Of a stretch of 64,000 nucleotides of DNA, positions 29,433-38,174 are shown piece by piece. The position numbers were made by a program, and so were the translations under genes. This DNA is from Corynebacterium sp. TAE3-ERU16 (lineage in GTDB: Bacteria > Actinomycetota > Actinomycetes > Mycobacteriales > Mycobacteriaceae), in NCBI RefSeq assembly GCF_019209935.1, contig NZ_JAHUTN010000010.1:1-64000 (forward strand), written 5' to 3'. A model generated the notes under the pieces. That model worked only from the letters and a program-made list of their open reading frames with translations. It had not been told where the DNA came from and searched no databases. Within the stretch, counting starts at the first letter, position 1; each line of letters opens with the position of its first letter.

Positions 29433-29462
29433 TTGGATCCTTTCCCGGACAGCTGGTACAAT
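29433..29462 (+). promoter_or_regulatory. Promoter of rpsP
   Basis: TTGGAT (29433-29438), an 18-bp spacer and TACAAT (29457-29462), a good match to a vegetative sigma-A promoter. It implies a leader of about 265 nt before rpsP at 29734. Confidence 0.65.
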
Positions 29463-29498
29463 TTTCCAGGTTGTCGAAGCGGCGGACCCCGTCGCTGA

Positions 29499-29578
29499 AC
29501 CACCGGTGGCCCGGAGCCCGGATCTCTCCCGGGATGACTGGGAGAACCTCCCGGTTGACCGGGGATTTCACCGGTGGT
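29499..29578 (+). other. Structured leader upstream of rpsP
   Basis: ACCACCGGTG (29499-29508) is the reverse complement of CACCGGTGGT (29569-29578) and could close a stem around three smaller hairpins. These are CCCGG/CCGGG near 29517-29533, GGGAG/CTCCC at 29540-29552 and CCCGGT/ACCGGG near 29550-29563; the last two overlap and may exclude each other. It lies between the promoter and rpsP. No known riboswitch or ribosomal leader was recognised. No gene is seen in 29376-29733. Confidence 0.45.
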
Positions 29579-29733
29579 CCACGGCAACGAGCAAGAGACC
29601 TTCCTGCGTAACACCGTCCCCGACCCCGGTCGGCCGGTGGTCACGCGCAGGTTAAATCCAAGGGTTGAACCGGCCCGCTGATCCGGCGGGCGTCTGTACT
29701 GCCCGGTGACCGAACAACAAGAAGGAGCCTCAC

Positions 29734-30219
29734 ATGGCCGTCAAGATCAAGCTGCAGCGTCTCGGTAAGATCCGCACCCCGCACTACCGTATCGTCGTCG
29801 CCGACGCCCGGACCCGCCGTTCCGGCAAGGTCATCGAGAACATCGGCATCTACGAGCCGAAGTCCGATCCCTCCGTCATCAAGATCGACTCGGAGCGGGC
29901 ACAGCACTGGCTCTCCGTCGGCGCTCAGCCGACCGAGCCGGTTCTCGCACTGCTCAAGGTGACCGGCGACTGGCAGAAGTTCAAGGGCCTGCCGGGTGCC
30001 GAGGGCACCCTGCGCGTCGCCGAGCCGAAGCCGAGCAAACTGGACCTGTTCAACGCCGCGCTCGCCGAGGCGAACGAGGGCCCCTCCGCCGAGGCCATCA
30101 CGGAGAAGAAGCGCAAGTCCCGCGCAGAGAAGGAAGAGGCAGCCAAGAAGGCCGCCGCTGACGAGGTCAAGGCCGAGGACGAGGCCGAGGAGAAGTCCGA
30201 GGAAGCCGCAGCGGAGTAG
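29734..30219 (+). CDS. rpsP: 30S ribosomal protein S16
   Basis: Small-subunit ribosomal protein bound to 16S rRNA. The first 90 residues are the conserved S16 domain ([20 protein letters not shown], then VADARTRR). The remaining about 70 residues are a Lys/Glu/Ala-rich tail typical of actinobacterial S16, giving 161 in all. The Shine-Dalgarno AAGAAGGAG lies about 8 nt before the ATG. Codon use is strongly biased. It is not next to rimM and trmD as in many bacteria; these follow 5 kb downstream after transporter and methyltransferase genes. Confidence 0.98.
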   Translation: MAVKIKLQRLGKIRTPHYRIVVADARTRRSGKVIENIGIYEPKSDPSVIKIDSERAQHWLSVGAQPTEPVLALLKVTGDWQKFKGLPGAEGTLRVAEPKPSKLDLFNAALAEANEGPSAEAITEKKRKSRAEKEEAAKKAAADEVKAEDEAEEKSEEAAAE

Positions 30220-30256
30220 TTCTGCTCGAGTTCTCTGTTCCGCTCCGGCGGGATCC

Positions 30257-30301
30257 GGGGAAGCCCGTGGTCACCGAACATCGGTGACCACGGGCTTCCC
30301 C
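30257..30301. terminator. Hairpin terminator after rpsP
   Basis: Perfect 21-bp stem (30257-30277 with 30281-30301) with loop ACA. No T-run follows, so either strand could use it. Confidence 0.8.
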
Positions 30302-30715
30302 GTGTATCCGGGCTATGGCCGGGGAGCTGCCGCGACTCCGGCGGCAGATCCGCCGTGGGAACCTCCGGGGTGCAACCATCGTGGGCGAGGGCCACGGGAT
30401 CGGACCGACACGTCCGCGGGAGGCCGCTGACCGAACCGTGGTGGGCGCCGACGGCGCCCGGAATTCCGTTCACACGGGGATGTGGTCCGACGACCGGTTA
30501 CCACCCGACCCGCCGCGGGAGGACCGAACCCTGTTCTCCGGTCCGCGGGGATCTGCCCCGTACACCCGCGCAGGGTGTCGTCCGGGCCGCAGACGAATTT
30601 CCCGTGGTGTCGACCGAGTCCGTTCGCCCACTCCCCGGGGCTCCGGGTAGTCAGGTGTACTCGGGAAACATCAGACGGTGGACAGCCTGCGGGGTTTGTT
30701 GCCGGTGCTGTGGAT
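30302..30715. other. Gene-free stretch between convergent genes
   Basis: About 410 bp between the rpsP terminator and the end of the peptide-transporter gene. Overlapping open frames exist on both strands but lack start signals and recognisable protein sequence. I see no RNA gene or repeat. Confidence 0.5.
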
Positions 30716-32203
30716 TCAGCGGACGTCGACGAACTTCGCCGTGATCCACTTCTTCGCCGCGATCAGCAGGACACCGAGGATCACCGAGACGACACCGATG
30801 ACGATGAAGAAGGTGCGCTCAGAGGAGGCGTCCTCAGGGTGGTAGTAGCCGGCGAGGCTACCGGCCAGAGCCGTGCCGGTCGCGAGGGACATCATCCAGA
30901 CGGCGAACATCCGGGACGGATAGGCCTCCGGTGCGAGCTTGGTGGCCAGTGAGTTACCGATGGGGGACAGGAGGAGTTCCGCCATGGTGAACAGGAACAG
31001 GATCCAGATGATGGCGTAGAGGGGTGTGGAGTTCGGTCCACCGCCGGCGAACGGCAGGAAGAAGAACAGGGAGAGACCGATGATGACGTTGGCGACACCG
31101 AACTTCACGGGACTCGACCACTGCCGGTCGCCCAGTTTCGTCCATACGGTGGCGAAGACGACGGAGAACAGGATGATGAAGGCCGGGTTGATGGACTGGA
31201 CCGTTTCGGGTGCGAGCTCGACACCGAAGATCGTCCGGTTGAGCCGCGTCTCGGAGAAGATGGCGATGACGGTGAACTGCTGCTGGAAGATTCCGAAGAA
31301 CAGCGATCCCGAGATGAAGATCGGGATGAAGCCGATGAGCCGGGATTTCTCTGTGGCGGTGGTGAGCGGGGAGAAGTACATCTGGCACCAGAGCACGACA
31401 GCCGCGATGAGGGCGACGACCGTGACGATGTTGGACAGCCACTGGACCTTCACGGTTCCGGTGCTGACGAGCAGGACACAGGCGCCGACGAGAACGACGG
31501 CACCCCCGAACCACAGGGGGTACTTCCGACTGGGCAGAGGATTCGGGACATCGTGACCGGCGGCACCGATGGTCATTCCCCGCATGAGCATGTACTGGGT
31601 CAGACCGACGGCCATACCCACCGCGGCGAGACCGAAGCCCCAGTGGAACCCGTTGGTGACGCGCAACCATCCGGTGAGAATCGGCCCCGCGAGAGCACCG
31701 ATGTTGACGCCGAGGTAGAAGATCGAGAAACCGGCGTCACGGCGTGTGTCGGTCCGGGAGTACAACTGCCCCAGCACCACCGATGCATTGGTCTTGACGC
31801 CACCGGATCCCAGCGCGATGGCGATGAGACCGATGGCGAGGCCGATGACGCCGGGGAGCACCGCGAGGGAGATGTGCCCCAGCATGACCAGTACCGCGGA
31901 CCAGAAGAGTGTCCGTTCGGATCCGAGGAAACGGTCGGCCACCAGAGCTGCGGCGAGTGCGGCCATGTACACGAGACCGCCGTAGGCGCCGATGATGGAC
32001 GTGGCCTGGGCCTTGTCCATGCCGAGCCCGCCTTCGCCCACGGAGAAGTACATGTAGTACACGAGGATGGCCTGCATGCCGTAGAAGCTGAAACGCTCCC
32101 ACATCTCCACACCGAAGAGGTTGGCCAGGCCCCATGGCTGGCCGAAGAAGGTCTTCTCTCTTGCCGGTCCGCCGACCTGCTGTGAGCTAGTCATGTCCTC
32201 CAT
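30716..32203 (-). CDS. Proton-dependent oligopeptide transporter (POT/PTR)
   Basis: A 495-residue major-facilitator-type membrane protein with about 12-14 hydrophobic segments that imports di- and tripeptides with protons. Seen: the POT start FGQPWGLANLFGVEMWERFSFYGM, the ExxER-type motif EMWERFSFYG near residue 33, and the PTR2 signature FSIFYLGVNIGALAGPILTG near residue 163. Two starts are possible: 32203, or three codons downstream, where GGAGG is very close to the ATG; the first is used here. It is single on its strand and divergent from the ABC-F gene. Similar to DtpT; substrate range unknown. Confidence 0.93.
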   Translation of the reverse strand: MEDMTSSQQVGGPAREKTFFGQPWGLANLFGVEMWERFSFYGMQAILVYYMYFSVGEGGLGMDKAQATSIIGAYGGLVYMAALAAALVADRFLGSERTLFWSAVLVMLGHISLAVLPGVIGLAIGLIAIALGSGGVKTNASVVLGQLYSRTDTRRDAGFSIFYLGVNIGALAGPILTGWLRVTNGFHWGFGLAAVGMAVGLTQYMLMRGMTIGAAGHDVPNPLPSRKYPLWFGGAVVLVGACVLLVSTGTVKVQWLSNIVTVVALIAAVVLWCQMYFSPLTTATEKSRLIGFIPIFISGSLFFGIFQQQFTVIAIFSETRLNRTIFGVELAPETVQSINPAFIILFSVVFATVWTKLGDRQWSSPVKFGVANVIIGLSLFFFLPFAGGGPNSTPLYAIIWILFLFTMAELLLSPIGNSLATKLAPEAYPSRMFAVWMMSLATGTALAGSLAGYYHPEDASSERTFFIVIGVVSVILGVLLIAAKKWITAKFVDVR

Positions 32204-32403
32204 TATGCGTGTTACCTCGCTTCCCCCACTAGGTGGGCCGTGTGTCGCCGCCTGCTCGCCTGACCTGAGGTGCCCCGGACGAGCCCCGTTCCTTCCTCAC
32301 GTACCCGATACACCGGTGGAGCGACGCAGTGGTGGCTGAAGACATCTACCCGGTCATCACCGGGGAACAGCGCTCCTCGGTCATCCGCGCGTGTCCACGG
32401 CTG

Positions 32404-32409
32404 TACCCT
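32404..32409 (+). promoter_or_regulatory. -10 element TACCCT before the ABC-F gene
   Basis: TACCCT ends 6 nt before the ATG at 32416, with no Shine-Dalgarno sequence; probably leaderless. Confidence 0.4.
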
Positions 32410-32415
32410 GTCTGC

Positions 32416-34035
32416 ATGACCATACTCACCCTGCGTGATCTCGGCGCCGCCCATGGCGCGCGTTCCCTGTTCGAGCATCTCGACCTCGTGGTCGCGGACG
32501 GGCAGCGGTGGGGGCTGACGGGACCGAACGGAGCCGGTAAATCCACTCTTCTCGCCGTCTGCGCGGATACGGACACCGGTGCCGAGATCACCGGTGAGCG
32601 CCTGCTCTCACCGCCCGATGCGACCGTGGGGCTCCTCGAGCAGGAGGTGGAACGTGAGGAGGAGGGCGTTCGCGCCTTCATCGCCAGGCGCACCGGTGTG
32701 ACCGGTGCCCTGGAACGGATGGACGCTCTCGCCGAGGCGCTGGCCACCGGGGACGACGCCACCGGTGACGCCTACAGTGCCGCACTCCAGGAATGGCTCG
32801 ATCTCGGGGGTGCGGACTTCGACGAAAGGTACGAGCGCGTCGCGGAGCGCCTCGGGCTGGATGTCGCCCCCGACCTGCCCATGGCGGCACTTTCCGGAGG
32901 TCAGGCGGCGCGCGCCAATCTGGCGGTGATCCTGCTCGCCGGACACGACATCCTGCTGCTCGATGAACCCACCAACGACCTCGATCTCGCGGGTCTGGAG
33001 ATCCTGGAGGACTTCGTCGCCTCCGATCACCGGCCCATGATGATAGTCAGCCACGACCGTGAGTTCCTCTCCCGCACCGTGACCGGCGTGGTGGAACTGG
33101 ACTCGGTGCAGCGCCAGATCACCGTCTACGACGGCGGTTGGGAGTCCTTCCTCGTCGAACGTGAGCGGGCGCGGGAGCGTGCCCGGGAGGAATACGAGGA
33201 ATACGCCGACAAGGTCGGGGCCCTGAAGGACCGGGTCCAGACCCAGAAGACCTGGTTGGACAAGGGAACGAAGAACGCGATCCGGAAATCCACCGACAAC
33301 GACAAACACATCAGACATCGCGCCGGGCAGCGCAGTGAGAAGCAGGCGGGGAAGATCGCCCAGTCCGAACGTGCCCTCGACCGGCTCGAGGAAGTGGAGG
33401 AACCGCGGAAGGAATGGGTGCTGCAGATGGACATCGCGGCGGCACCCCGCTCCGGGGACGTCGTGGCGACGTTGGACGGCGCCGTGGTGGATCTCGGTGA
33501 CTTCCGGCTCGGCCCCGTCGATCTCCAGATCAGCTACGGGGACAGGATCCTCATCACCGGCGCCAACGGTTCGGGCAAATCCACGCTGCTCGGCCTGCTC
33601 ACCGATCCATCCGCACTCGGGTCCGGTGTCCGACTCGGACGCATCGACCAGGCACGCGAGGTGTTCCGCGGTACCGAACCACTCGTCGACGTGTTCGGTG
33701 CGCACGAACCCGATCTCGCCACCGCGGAGCTACGGACCCTGCTCGCCAAGTTCGGCCTCACCGGCGACCACGTCCACCGCGCCTGCGACTCCCTCTCTCC
33801 GGGGGAGCGGACCCGCGCCGCCCTCGCACTGCTGCAGGTGCGCGGAACCAACCTCCTCGTGCTCGACGAGCCGAGCAACCACCTGGACCTCCCGGCCATC
33901 GAACAGCTGGAGCAGGCGGTCGAGAGTTTCCCCGGTACCGTCCTGCTCGTGACCCACGACCGCAGAATGCGGGATACGTTCCGGGCGACCCGGGTACTGG
34001 AGGTGTCCGGCGGACAGGTCCGGGAACGGCACTGA
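32416..34035 (+). CDS. ABC-F family ATPase
   Basis: A 539-residue soluble protein with two ATP-binding cassettes and no membrane segments. Members bind the ribosome and rescue stalled translation; some give resistance to ribosome-targeting antibiotics. Seen: Walker A GPNGAGKST near residue 36, LSGGQAARANLA near 158 and LLLDEPTNDLDL near 178. The second set is GANGSGKST near 384, LSPGERTRAALA near 464 and LVLDEPSNHLDL near 484. A charged helical linker lies between (about 245-350). The ATG at 32416 is chosen since it gives the standard MTILTLRDLG start; the frame is open upstream. Which branch it belongs to cannot be told from motifs alone; I would not call it a resistance gene. Confidence 0.93.
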   Translation: MTILTLRDLGAAHGARSLFEHLDLVVADGQRWGLTGPNGAGKSTLLAVCADTDTGAEITGERLLSPPDATVGLLEQEVEREEEGVRAFIARRTGVTGALERMDALAEALATGDDATGDAYSAALQEWLDLGGADFDERYERVAERLGLDVAPDLPMAALSGGQAARANLAVILLAGHDILLLDEPTNDLDLAGLEILEDFVASDHRPMMIVSHDREFLSRTVTGVVELDSVQRQITVYDGGWESFLVERERARERAREEYEEYADKVGALKDRVQTQKTWLDKGTKNAIRKSTDNDKHIRHRAGQRSEKQAGKIAQSERALDRLEEVEEPRKEWVLQMDIAAAPRSGDVVATLDGAVVDLGDFRLGPVDLQISYGDRILITGANGSGKSTLLGLLTDPSALGSGVRLGRIDQAREVFRGTEPLVDVFGAHEPDLATAELRTLLAKFGLTGDHVHRACDSLSPGERTRAALALLQVRGTNLLVLDEPSNHLDLPAIEQLEQAVESFPGTVLLVTHDRRMRDTFRATRVLEVSGGQVRERH

Positions 34036-34091
34036 GCCCCGGTGCGGACACCGGGGCTAAATTGGGGGCCGTCCTCCCTCGCGATGGTGGA

Positions 34092-34493
34092 TCAGTGCCG
34101 TTCGCCGGTGAGCATGTGCAGCAGAAGGATGCTGCGTTCCCCGGCGGCGTCGGCGGGACAGTCGACGCGGTGCACGACGTGGTCGTCCAGGTGCAGGACG
34201 GTTCCGGGTTTCATCCGTACCGTCTCTTCGCCGCAGGTGAAGTCGAGCGTCCCCGTGAGACACTGCACTGTGATGGGGTGGGCGGCCTTGTGGTCGTTGA
34301 GCCGCTGCCCCGGGGCGAAGCTGAAGGTGATGATGTTCGCCCCGTTGCCCTCCAGGATCCGCTTCACGGCCGGGACCCTGCGGTCGGGGTTGGCGTCCGC
34401 AGCCTCCTCGACGAGGTCCAGCACCGTCATTGTTCCGGTGGTCTCATGTTCGGGCTCGCCGAAGGTGTCCGGCTGGTTGACCGGGATCTCCAT
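34092..34493 (-). CDS. Cupin-domain protein
   Basis: A 133-residue single-domain cupin. Seen: the first metal-binding motif around FSFAPGQRLNDHKAAHP (two His) and the second around KPGTVLHLDDHVVH. It lies 7 bp downstream of the methyltransferase gene on the same strand, so the two form an operon. Cupins of this size are metal-binding sensors or small enzymes; the role here is unknown. The ATG is only 7 bp after the preceding stop codon, so translational coupling is likely. Confidence 0.85.
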   Translation of the reverse strand: MEIPVNQPDTFGEPEHETTGTMTVLDLVEEAADANPDRRVPAVKRILEGNGANIITFSFAPGQRLNDHKAAHPITVQCLTGTLDFTCGEETVRMKPGTVLHLDDHVVHRVDCPADAAGERSILLLHMLTGERH

Positions 34494-34500
34494 GTTCCTG

Positions 34501-35331
34501 TCACTTCCTCTCGAGCACCATACCGATGGCGTTCAGGTTGTCGGCGTAGGTGGTGAACGTGCGGCGCATCGTCATCACCCGCTTACGGATCTCGGGCTGG
34601 CGGAGGACGTTGAAGATGATCTTCAGGGTCCGTGGCAGGCCCTCATCAGCGACCATACGCTTCGGCTCGAGCAGCGCCATCGGGGCATGGTAGACATCCA
34701 CGACCCGGAAACCGGCCTCCTCCGCCAGGGCCGTCCACTCCTCCGTGGTGAGGGGGCGCGCGTTGACCTTGATGGCGCGGGCCAGATCCTTCTGGATGCG
34801 GTTCTTGATCACCGGATCCAGGTTGTCCGGGTGCAGACCGAGCTCGTGGATGCCGTACCGGCCGCCGGGGCGCAGGATCCGGTGCGCCTCCCGCATGATC
34901 TCCAGCTTGTGTCTGTCGGTCTGCATCGTCAGCATCGCCTCGCCGATGACGACATCGGCGGACCCGGCCTCGAGGTTCGTCTCCTTCGCGGAACCGAGCT
35001 GCATCCGGAAGTCGGGGTCATCCTGCGGGAGCTTGGAACCGGTGATCGCGCAGGCGTCCGCGTCCGCGTCGACACCGACGTAGCTGGACGGCTTCCGGGC
35101 GAGCAGCTCCGCGGCCGTCACCCCGAGGCCCGGGGCGAACTCCACGACAGCGTGGCCCTCGACGGGCAGGTGGTTGATCACCCACTCCGTGGTCTCACGT
35201 CCACCGGGGCGCAGGACCTTCTTCCCGACCCTGGCGAGCAGCCAGTGTCCGGGGGCCTTGCCTGCCTCCCGGTCGCTCGCGGGAAGAGGAGTGCTGGTGT
35301 TCTGCGGCTTCTCGGCCGGCTTCTGGGACAT
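34501..35331 (-). CDS. Class I SAM-dependent methyltransferase
   Basis: A 276-residue enzyme with a Rossmann-type methyltransferase fold. Seen: motif I VVEFAPGLGVTAAELL near residue 76, the acidic VGVDADADAC after it, motif II region ADVVIGEAMLTM near 124 and HRILRPGGRYGIHELGL near 150. The N-terminal 35 residues are Pro/Ser/Lys-rich. The ATG at 35331 is preceded by AGGAG; the upstream in-frame ATG at 35382 has no such signal. It is followed by the cupin gene. The substrate is unknown; a small molecule or quinone-like acceptor would fit the class, but that is a guess. Confidence 0.85.
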   Translation of the reverse strand: MSQKPAEKPQNTSTPLPASDREAGKAPGHWLLARVGKKVLRPGGRETTEWVINHLPVEGHAVVEFAPGLGVTAAELLARKPSSYVGVDADADACAITGSKLPQDDPDFRMQLGSAKETNLEAGSADVVIGEAMLTMQTDRHKLEIMREAHRILRPGGRYGIHELGLHPDNLDPVIKNRIQKDLARAIKVNARPLTTEEWTALAEEAGFRVVDVYHAPMALLEPKRMVADEGLPRTLKIIFNVLRQPEIRKRVMTMRRTFTTYADNLNAIGMVLERK

Positions 35332-35428
35332 GGTGTTCTCCTGACAGCGGGGGAAAGAGCGTACACAAGCAAGCCTAATCAAACATCGTCCACATTCCCG
35401 GATGTTCGGGTGCCTGTTCCGGGTCGGT

Positions 35429-35434
35429 TAGGAT
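35429..35434 (+). promoter_or_regulatory. -10 element TAGGAT before rimM
   Basis: TAGGAT ends 8 nt before the ATG at 35443, with no good Shine-Dalgarno sequence. Confidence 0.4.
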
Positions 35435-35442
35435 CATTGGCC

Positions 35443-35955
35443 ATGGAGAATGTGGAGCTGTTGGTCGGACGCGTGGTGAAGTCCCACGGAATCAGGGGCG
35501 AGGTCTCGGTGGAGGTGACCACCGATGAACCGGAGGCACGCTTCGTCGTCGGTGAGGTGCTCACCGGTCGCCAGGGTGGGCGCGAGCACCAACTCACCAT
35601 TGATTCGGTGCGCGGGCACCAGAACCGGCTGCTGATCAAGTTCGCGGAGATCGCCGACCGGAACGCCGCCGACTCGCTGCGCGGCACCCGGTTCTTCGGG
35701 GCCCCCCGCGAATCGGAGCCCGGTGAGGAGGGCTTCTACGACCACGAGCTCGAGGGCCTGCGCATCGTGCAGGACGGAGCGGAGATCGGCGAGGTCACCG
35801 GCGTCCTGCACGGCCCCGCCGGGGAGACGCTCGAGGTCCGACTGGACACGGGCAAGGACGTGCTCATCCCCTTCGTCCACGCCATCGTCCCCGACGTCGA
35901 CCTCGGGTCGGGGACCGCCACGATCACCCCGCCGGAAGGGCTGCTGGACCTGTGA
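35443..35955 (+). CDS. rimM: Ribosome maturation factor RimM
   Basis: Assists 30S head assembly by binding S19 near the S13/S16 region. It has 170 residues. Seen: the N-terminal VGRVVKSHGIRGEVSVEV (residues 8-25) and the PRC-barrel half with FYDHELEGL near residue 102 and the final VPDVDL near 152. The stop codon overlaps the GTG of trmD (GTGA), so the pair is coupled. The frame is open far upstream over the antisense of the methyltransferase gene; the ATG at 35443 gives the usual start. Confidence 0.96.
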   Translation: MENVELLVGRVVKSHGIRGEVSVEVTTDEPEARFVVGEVLTGRQGGREHQLTIDSVRGHQNRLLIKFAEIADRNAADSLRGTRFFGAPRESEPGEEGFYDHELEGLRIVQDGAEIGEVTGVLHGPAGETLEVRLDTGKDVLIPFVHAIVPDVDLGSGTATITPPEGLLDL

Positions 35956-37199
35956 GCGGGCTGCGCATCGACGTCGCGACGATCTTCCCCGCCTATCTCG
36001 ATCCCCTGCGGCACGCCCTGCTGGGCAAGGCCATCGAACGCGGGATCCTCTCCGTCGGCGTCCACGATCTGCGCGACTGGGCCACGGACGTGCACCGCTC
36101 CGTCGACGGCCCGCCCTACGGCGGCGGCCCCGGAATGGTGATGAAACCCACTGTGTGGGGTCCGGCACTCGACGACATCGCGGCCGGAACCGGCCCCGCC
36201 GCGGTCGCCGACAGACTCGACTCCGCCCAGCCCCACGTCGACCGCCCCCGGCACGACGACCTGTCGGGCGCGGACTTCACCGGCTACGACACCCGGCGTG
36301 ACGTCCGCGACGGGGAGGACGGCACCGCCCCGCTGCTCATCGTCCCGACCCCCGCCGGTGCGCCCTTCACCCAGGAGATGGCTCGCGCCTGGTCCCACGA
36401 GGACCACATCGTCTTCGCCTGCGGCAGGTACGAGGGCATAGACCAACGGGTGGTCGATGACGCCGCACACCGTTACCGGGTGCGTGAGGTCTCCATCGGG
36501 GACTACGTGCTCATCGGTGGCGAGGTGGCGGTCCTCGTCATGGCGGAAGCCATCGTCCGGCTGATCCCCGGGGTCCTCGGCAACGCCGAGAGCCACGTGG
36601 ACGACAGCTTCTCCGACGGGCTGCTCGAGGGCCCGAGTTACACGAAACCCCGCGAGTGGCGCGGGCTCGAGGTCCCCGAGGTGCTGATCGGCGGCAACCA
36701 CGCCCACGTCGACGCCTGGCGGCGGGAGCGGTCACTGCTCCGTACCGCGGACCGGCGCCCCGAACTCATCGAGAAACTACGACTGGAGAACGCCCTGAAC
36801 ACCGACGACGAGAAGATCCTCGCGGATACCGCACCACGGCCCGTGTCCACCGACCTGAATCTGCTGATCACACCGGGGGAGTGGCGGAAGATCTCGCGGA
36901 AGCTGGGCCGGGGTCTCGAGCGCGCCGGCTACCTGGAGGCCACCGTGCACGCCGAGGAGATCTCGCTGTCCTGCGAGCCGGAGAACATGCTCGTCGCCCA
37001 GTTCATGCAGGCCGAGGGTCACGCACCGACCTCCGAGGTGCTGCACCGCGTGATCGTCAACGGGGTCTCGGCCCTCGATCTCCGGGCCGTCACGAAGGCC
37101 GTCGTCGCCCAACTGCCGGAAGACACCTACTGGTACGGCACCTCCGGGGAGGGCCACACCGAGCCCGGCTCGGGCGCCGCCTGCGCCTGGAGACCCTAG
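35952..37199 (+). CDS. trmD: tRNA (guanine-N1)-methyltransferase TrmD with internal insert and extra C-terminal domain
   Basis: Methylates G37 of certain tRNAs, preventing frameshifts. The protein has 415 residues, against about 230-280 in the family. Seen: PPYGGGPGMVMKP at 54-66, VPTPAGAPFTQ at 131-141, GRYEGIDQRV at 158-167, and the knot region VSIGDYVLIGGEVAVLVMAE at 180-199. Between residues 75 and 127 there is an extra acidic segment of about 35-40 residues. After residue 285 about 130 residues follow that are not part of TrmD; they contain WRKISRKLGRGLERAG and end in WYGTSGEGHTEPGSG. No frameshift is visible at the junction. The GTG start overlaps the rimM stop. The core activity is secure; the role of the tail is not. 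Confidence 0.9.
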   Translation: MSGLRIDVATIFPAYLDPLRHALLGKAIERGILSVGVHDLRDWATDVHRSVDGPPYGGGPGMVMKPTVWGPALDDIAAGTGPAAVADRLDSAQPHVDRPRHDDLSGADFTGYDTRRDVRDGEDGTAPLLIVPTPAGAPFTQEMARAWSHEDHIVFACGRYEGIDQRVVDDAAHRYRVREVSIGDYVLIGGEVAVLVMAEAIVRLIPGVLGNAESHVDDSFSDGLLEGPSYTKPREWRGLEVPEVLIGGNHAHVDAWRRERSLLRTADRRPELIEKLRLENALNTDDEKILADTAPRPVSTDLNLLITPGEWRKISRKLGRGLERAGYLEATVHAEEISLSCEPENMLVAQFMQAEGHAPTSEVLHRVIVNGVSALDLRAVTKAVVAQLPEDTYWYGTSGEGHTEPGSGAACAWRP

Positions 37200-38155
37200 C
37201 TCTCCTTCTCCTCCCGGAGGGCGTCGAGGTATCCCTGGATGAGCCCCGCCCCGGTGTCGGCGTCATCGACGGTGACGGCGAAATCGGCCGCGGTCCGGCG
37301 GGAGAGCACGATCGCCGGCCCGCCGCGCAGGACGAGGGCGGTACCGCGTGCGCTCAGGCGCCAGCCCCAGCCGCCCCATTCGCGGGGGTCGAGGTCGATC
37401 GCACGGACCCCGGTGATCTTCTCGTGGGGGATCGTGGAACGGATGAGTCCCGGCCACAGCGACCAGGTCAGACCACGGTGGTCGACGCGCACCCGGACCC
37501 GGGTGAACATCAGTCCGACGACGACGAGAACGACGCCCGAGCCGATCATCACCCGGTCCGTGCCACCGGTGTCGTCCGGGATCAGCAGGCCGATGACGGT
37601 GAACACGGCGCCGATGCCCACCGTCACCGCGATCAGCCACGGGCGGGCGGTCGCGTGGCCGAACCACACGGCGCGCCGGGACCCGGAGACCGGCACCACC
37701 GCGGCGACCCGCTCCCCGTCGGATTCCTTCGGCACGGGCGTCGCCGCCCGAGCCAGCAGCGCCCCGACCGCCACAGACAGCACCAGGAACAGCAGGACCT
37801 CGATCGCGGGAAGCCGGACATCCTGCGGTGAGAAGGCCGCGAGATTGACGTGGACGGTCCGGATCTCCAGTGCGCCCATGAAGGTCGCGGTGAATCCCGC
37901 GCAGCCGGCGAGAAACCGCTGGCGGGTTCCGGCCAACGCGCCCATCAGTGCCGCGGTTCCGATGGTCGTAACGCCGACCACCGGGAGGAACGCGGTGGGA
38001 GGCATGAAGCCGTCGGGGGTTCCGTCGAGGGCGAAGTGCGTCGCCAGTTCGCCCCGGTGCCCCTGCAACATGACGGCGGCGATCACGGTGAGGGTGACGG
38101 CGATGAGCAGCGGTACCCCGAGGGCGAGGATCCGGAAGCGGGTCGCGGGATTCAT
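37196..38155 (-). CDS. DUF1648-type membrane protein
   Basis: A 319-residue membrane protein with about seven to eight hydrophobic segments, beginning with one at residues 7-28. The opening region, with GHRGELATHFALDGTPDGF near residue 32, resembles the DUF1648 family, which is often paired with a YtrA-type GntR regulator, as here. The start at 38155 has GGAG 8 nt upstream. Its stop overlaps the end of trmD by 4 bp, convergently. The last about 110 residues, rich in charged strands with WGGWGWRLSARGTALVLRGG, form a soluble domain. A role in envelope stress or transport is possible but not shown. Confidence 0.8.
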   Translation of the reverse strand: MNPATRFRILALGVPLLIAVTLTVIAAVMLQGHRGELATHFALDGTPDGFMPPTAFLPVVGVTTIGTAALMGALAGTRQRFLAGCAGFTATFMGALEIRTVHVNLAAFSPQDVRLPAIEVLLFLVLSVAVGALLARAATPVPKESDGERVAAVVPVSGSRRAVWFGHATARPWLIAVTVGIGAVFTVIGLLIPDDTGGTDRVMIGSGVVLVVVGLMFTRVRVRVDHRGLTWSLWPGLIRSTIPHEKITGVRAIDLDPREWGGWGWRLSARGTALVLRGGPAIVLSRRTAADFAVTVDDADTGAGLIQGYLDALREEKES

Positions 38156-38174
38156 GGCTGGGCTCCGTTCTGGG

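Noticed and set aside
29363..29644. 93-codon - strand frame upstream of rpsP
   Set aside because: It lies over the rpsP promoter and leader hairpins and has a Pro/Gly-rich random look.
30313..30744. Small frames between rpsP and the peptide transporter
   Set aside because: No start signal, no recognisable sequence; composition of random high-G+C frames.
32416..34035. ABC-F gene as an antibiotic-resistance gene
   Set aside because: Motifs show the ABC-F fold only; housekeeping members are common, so resistance cannot be claimed.
34042..35442. Long + strand frame before rimM
   Set aside because: It is the antisense shadow of the cupin and methyltransferase genes, which have clear motifs.
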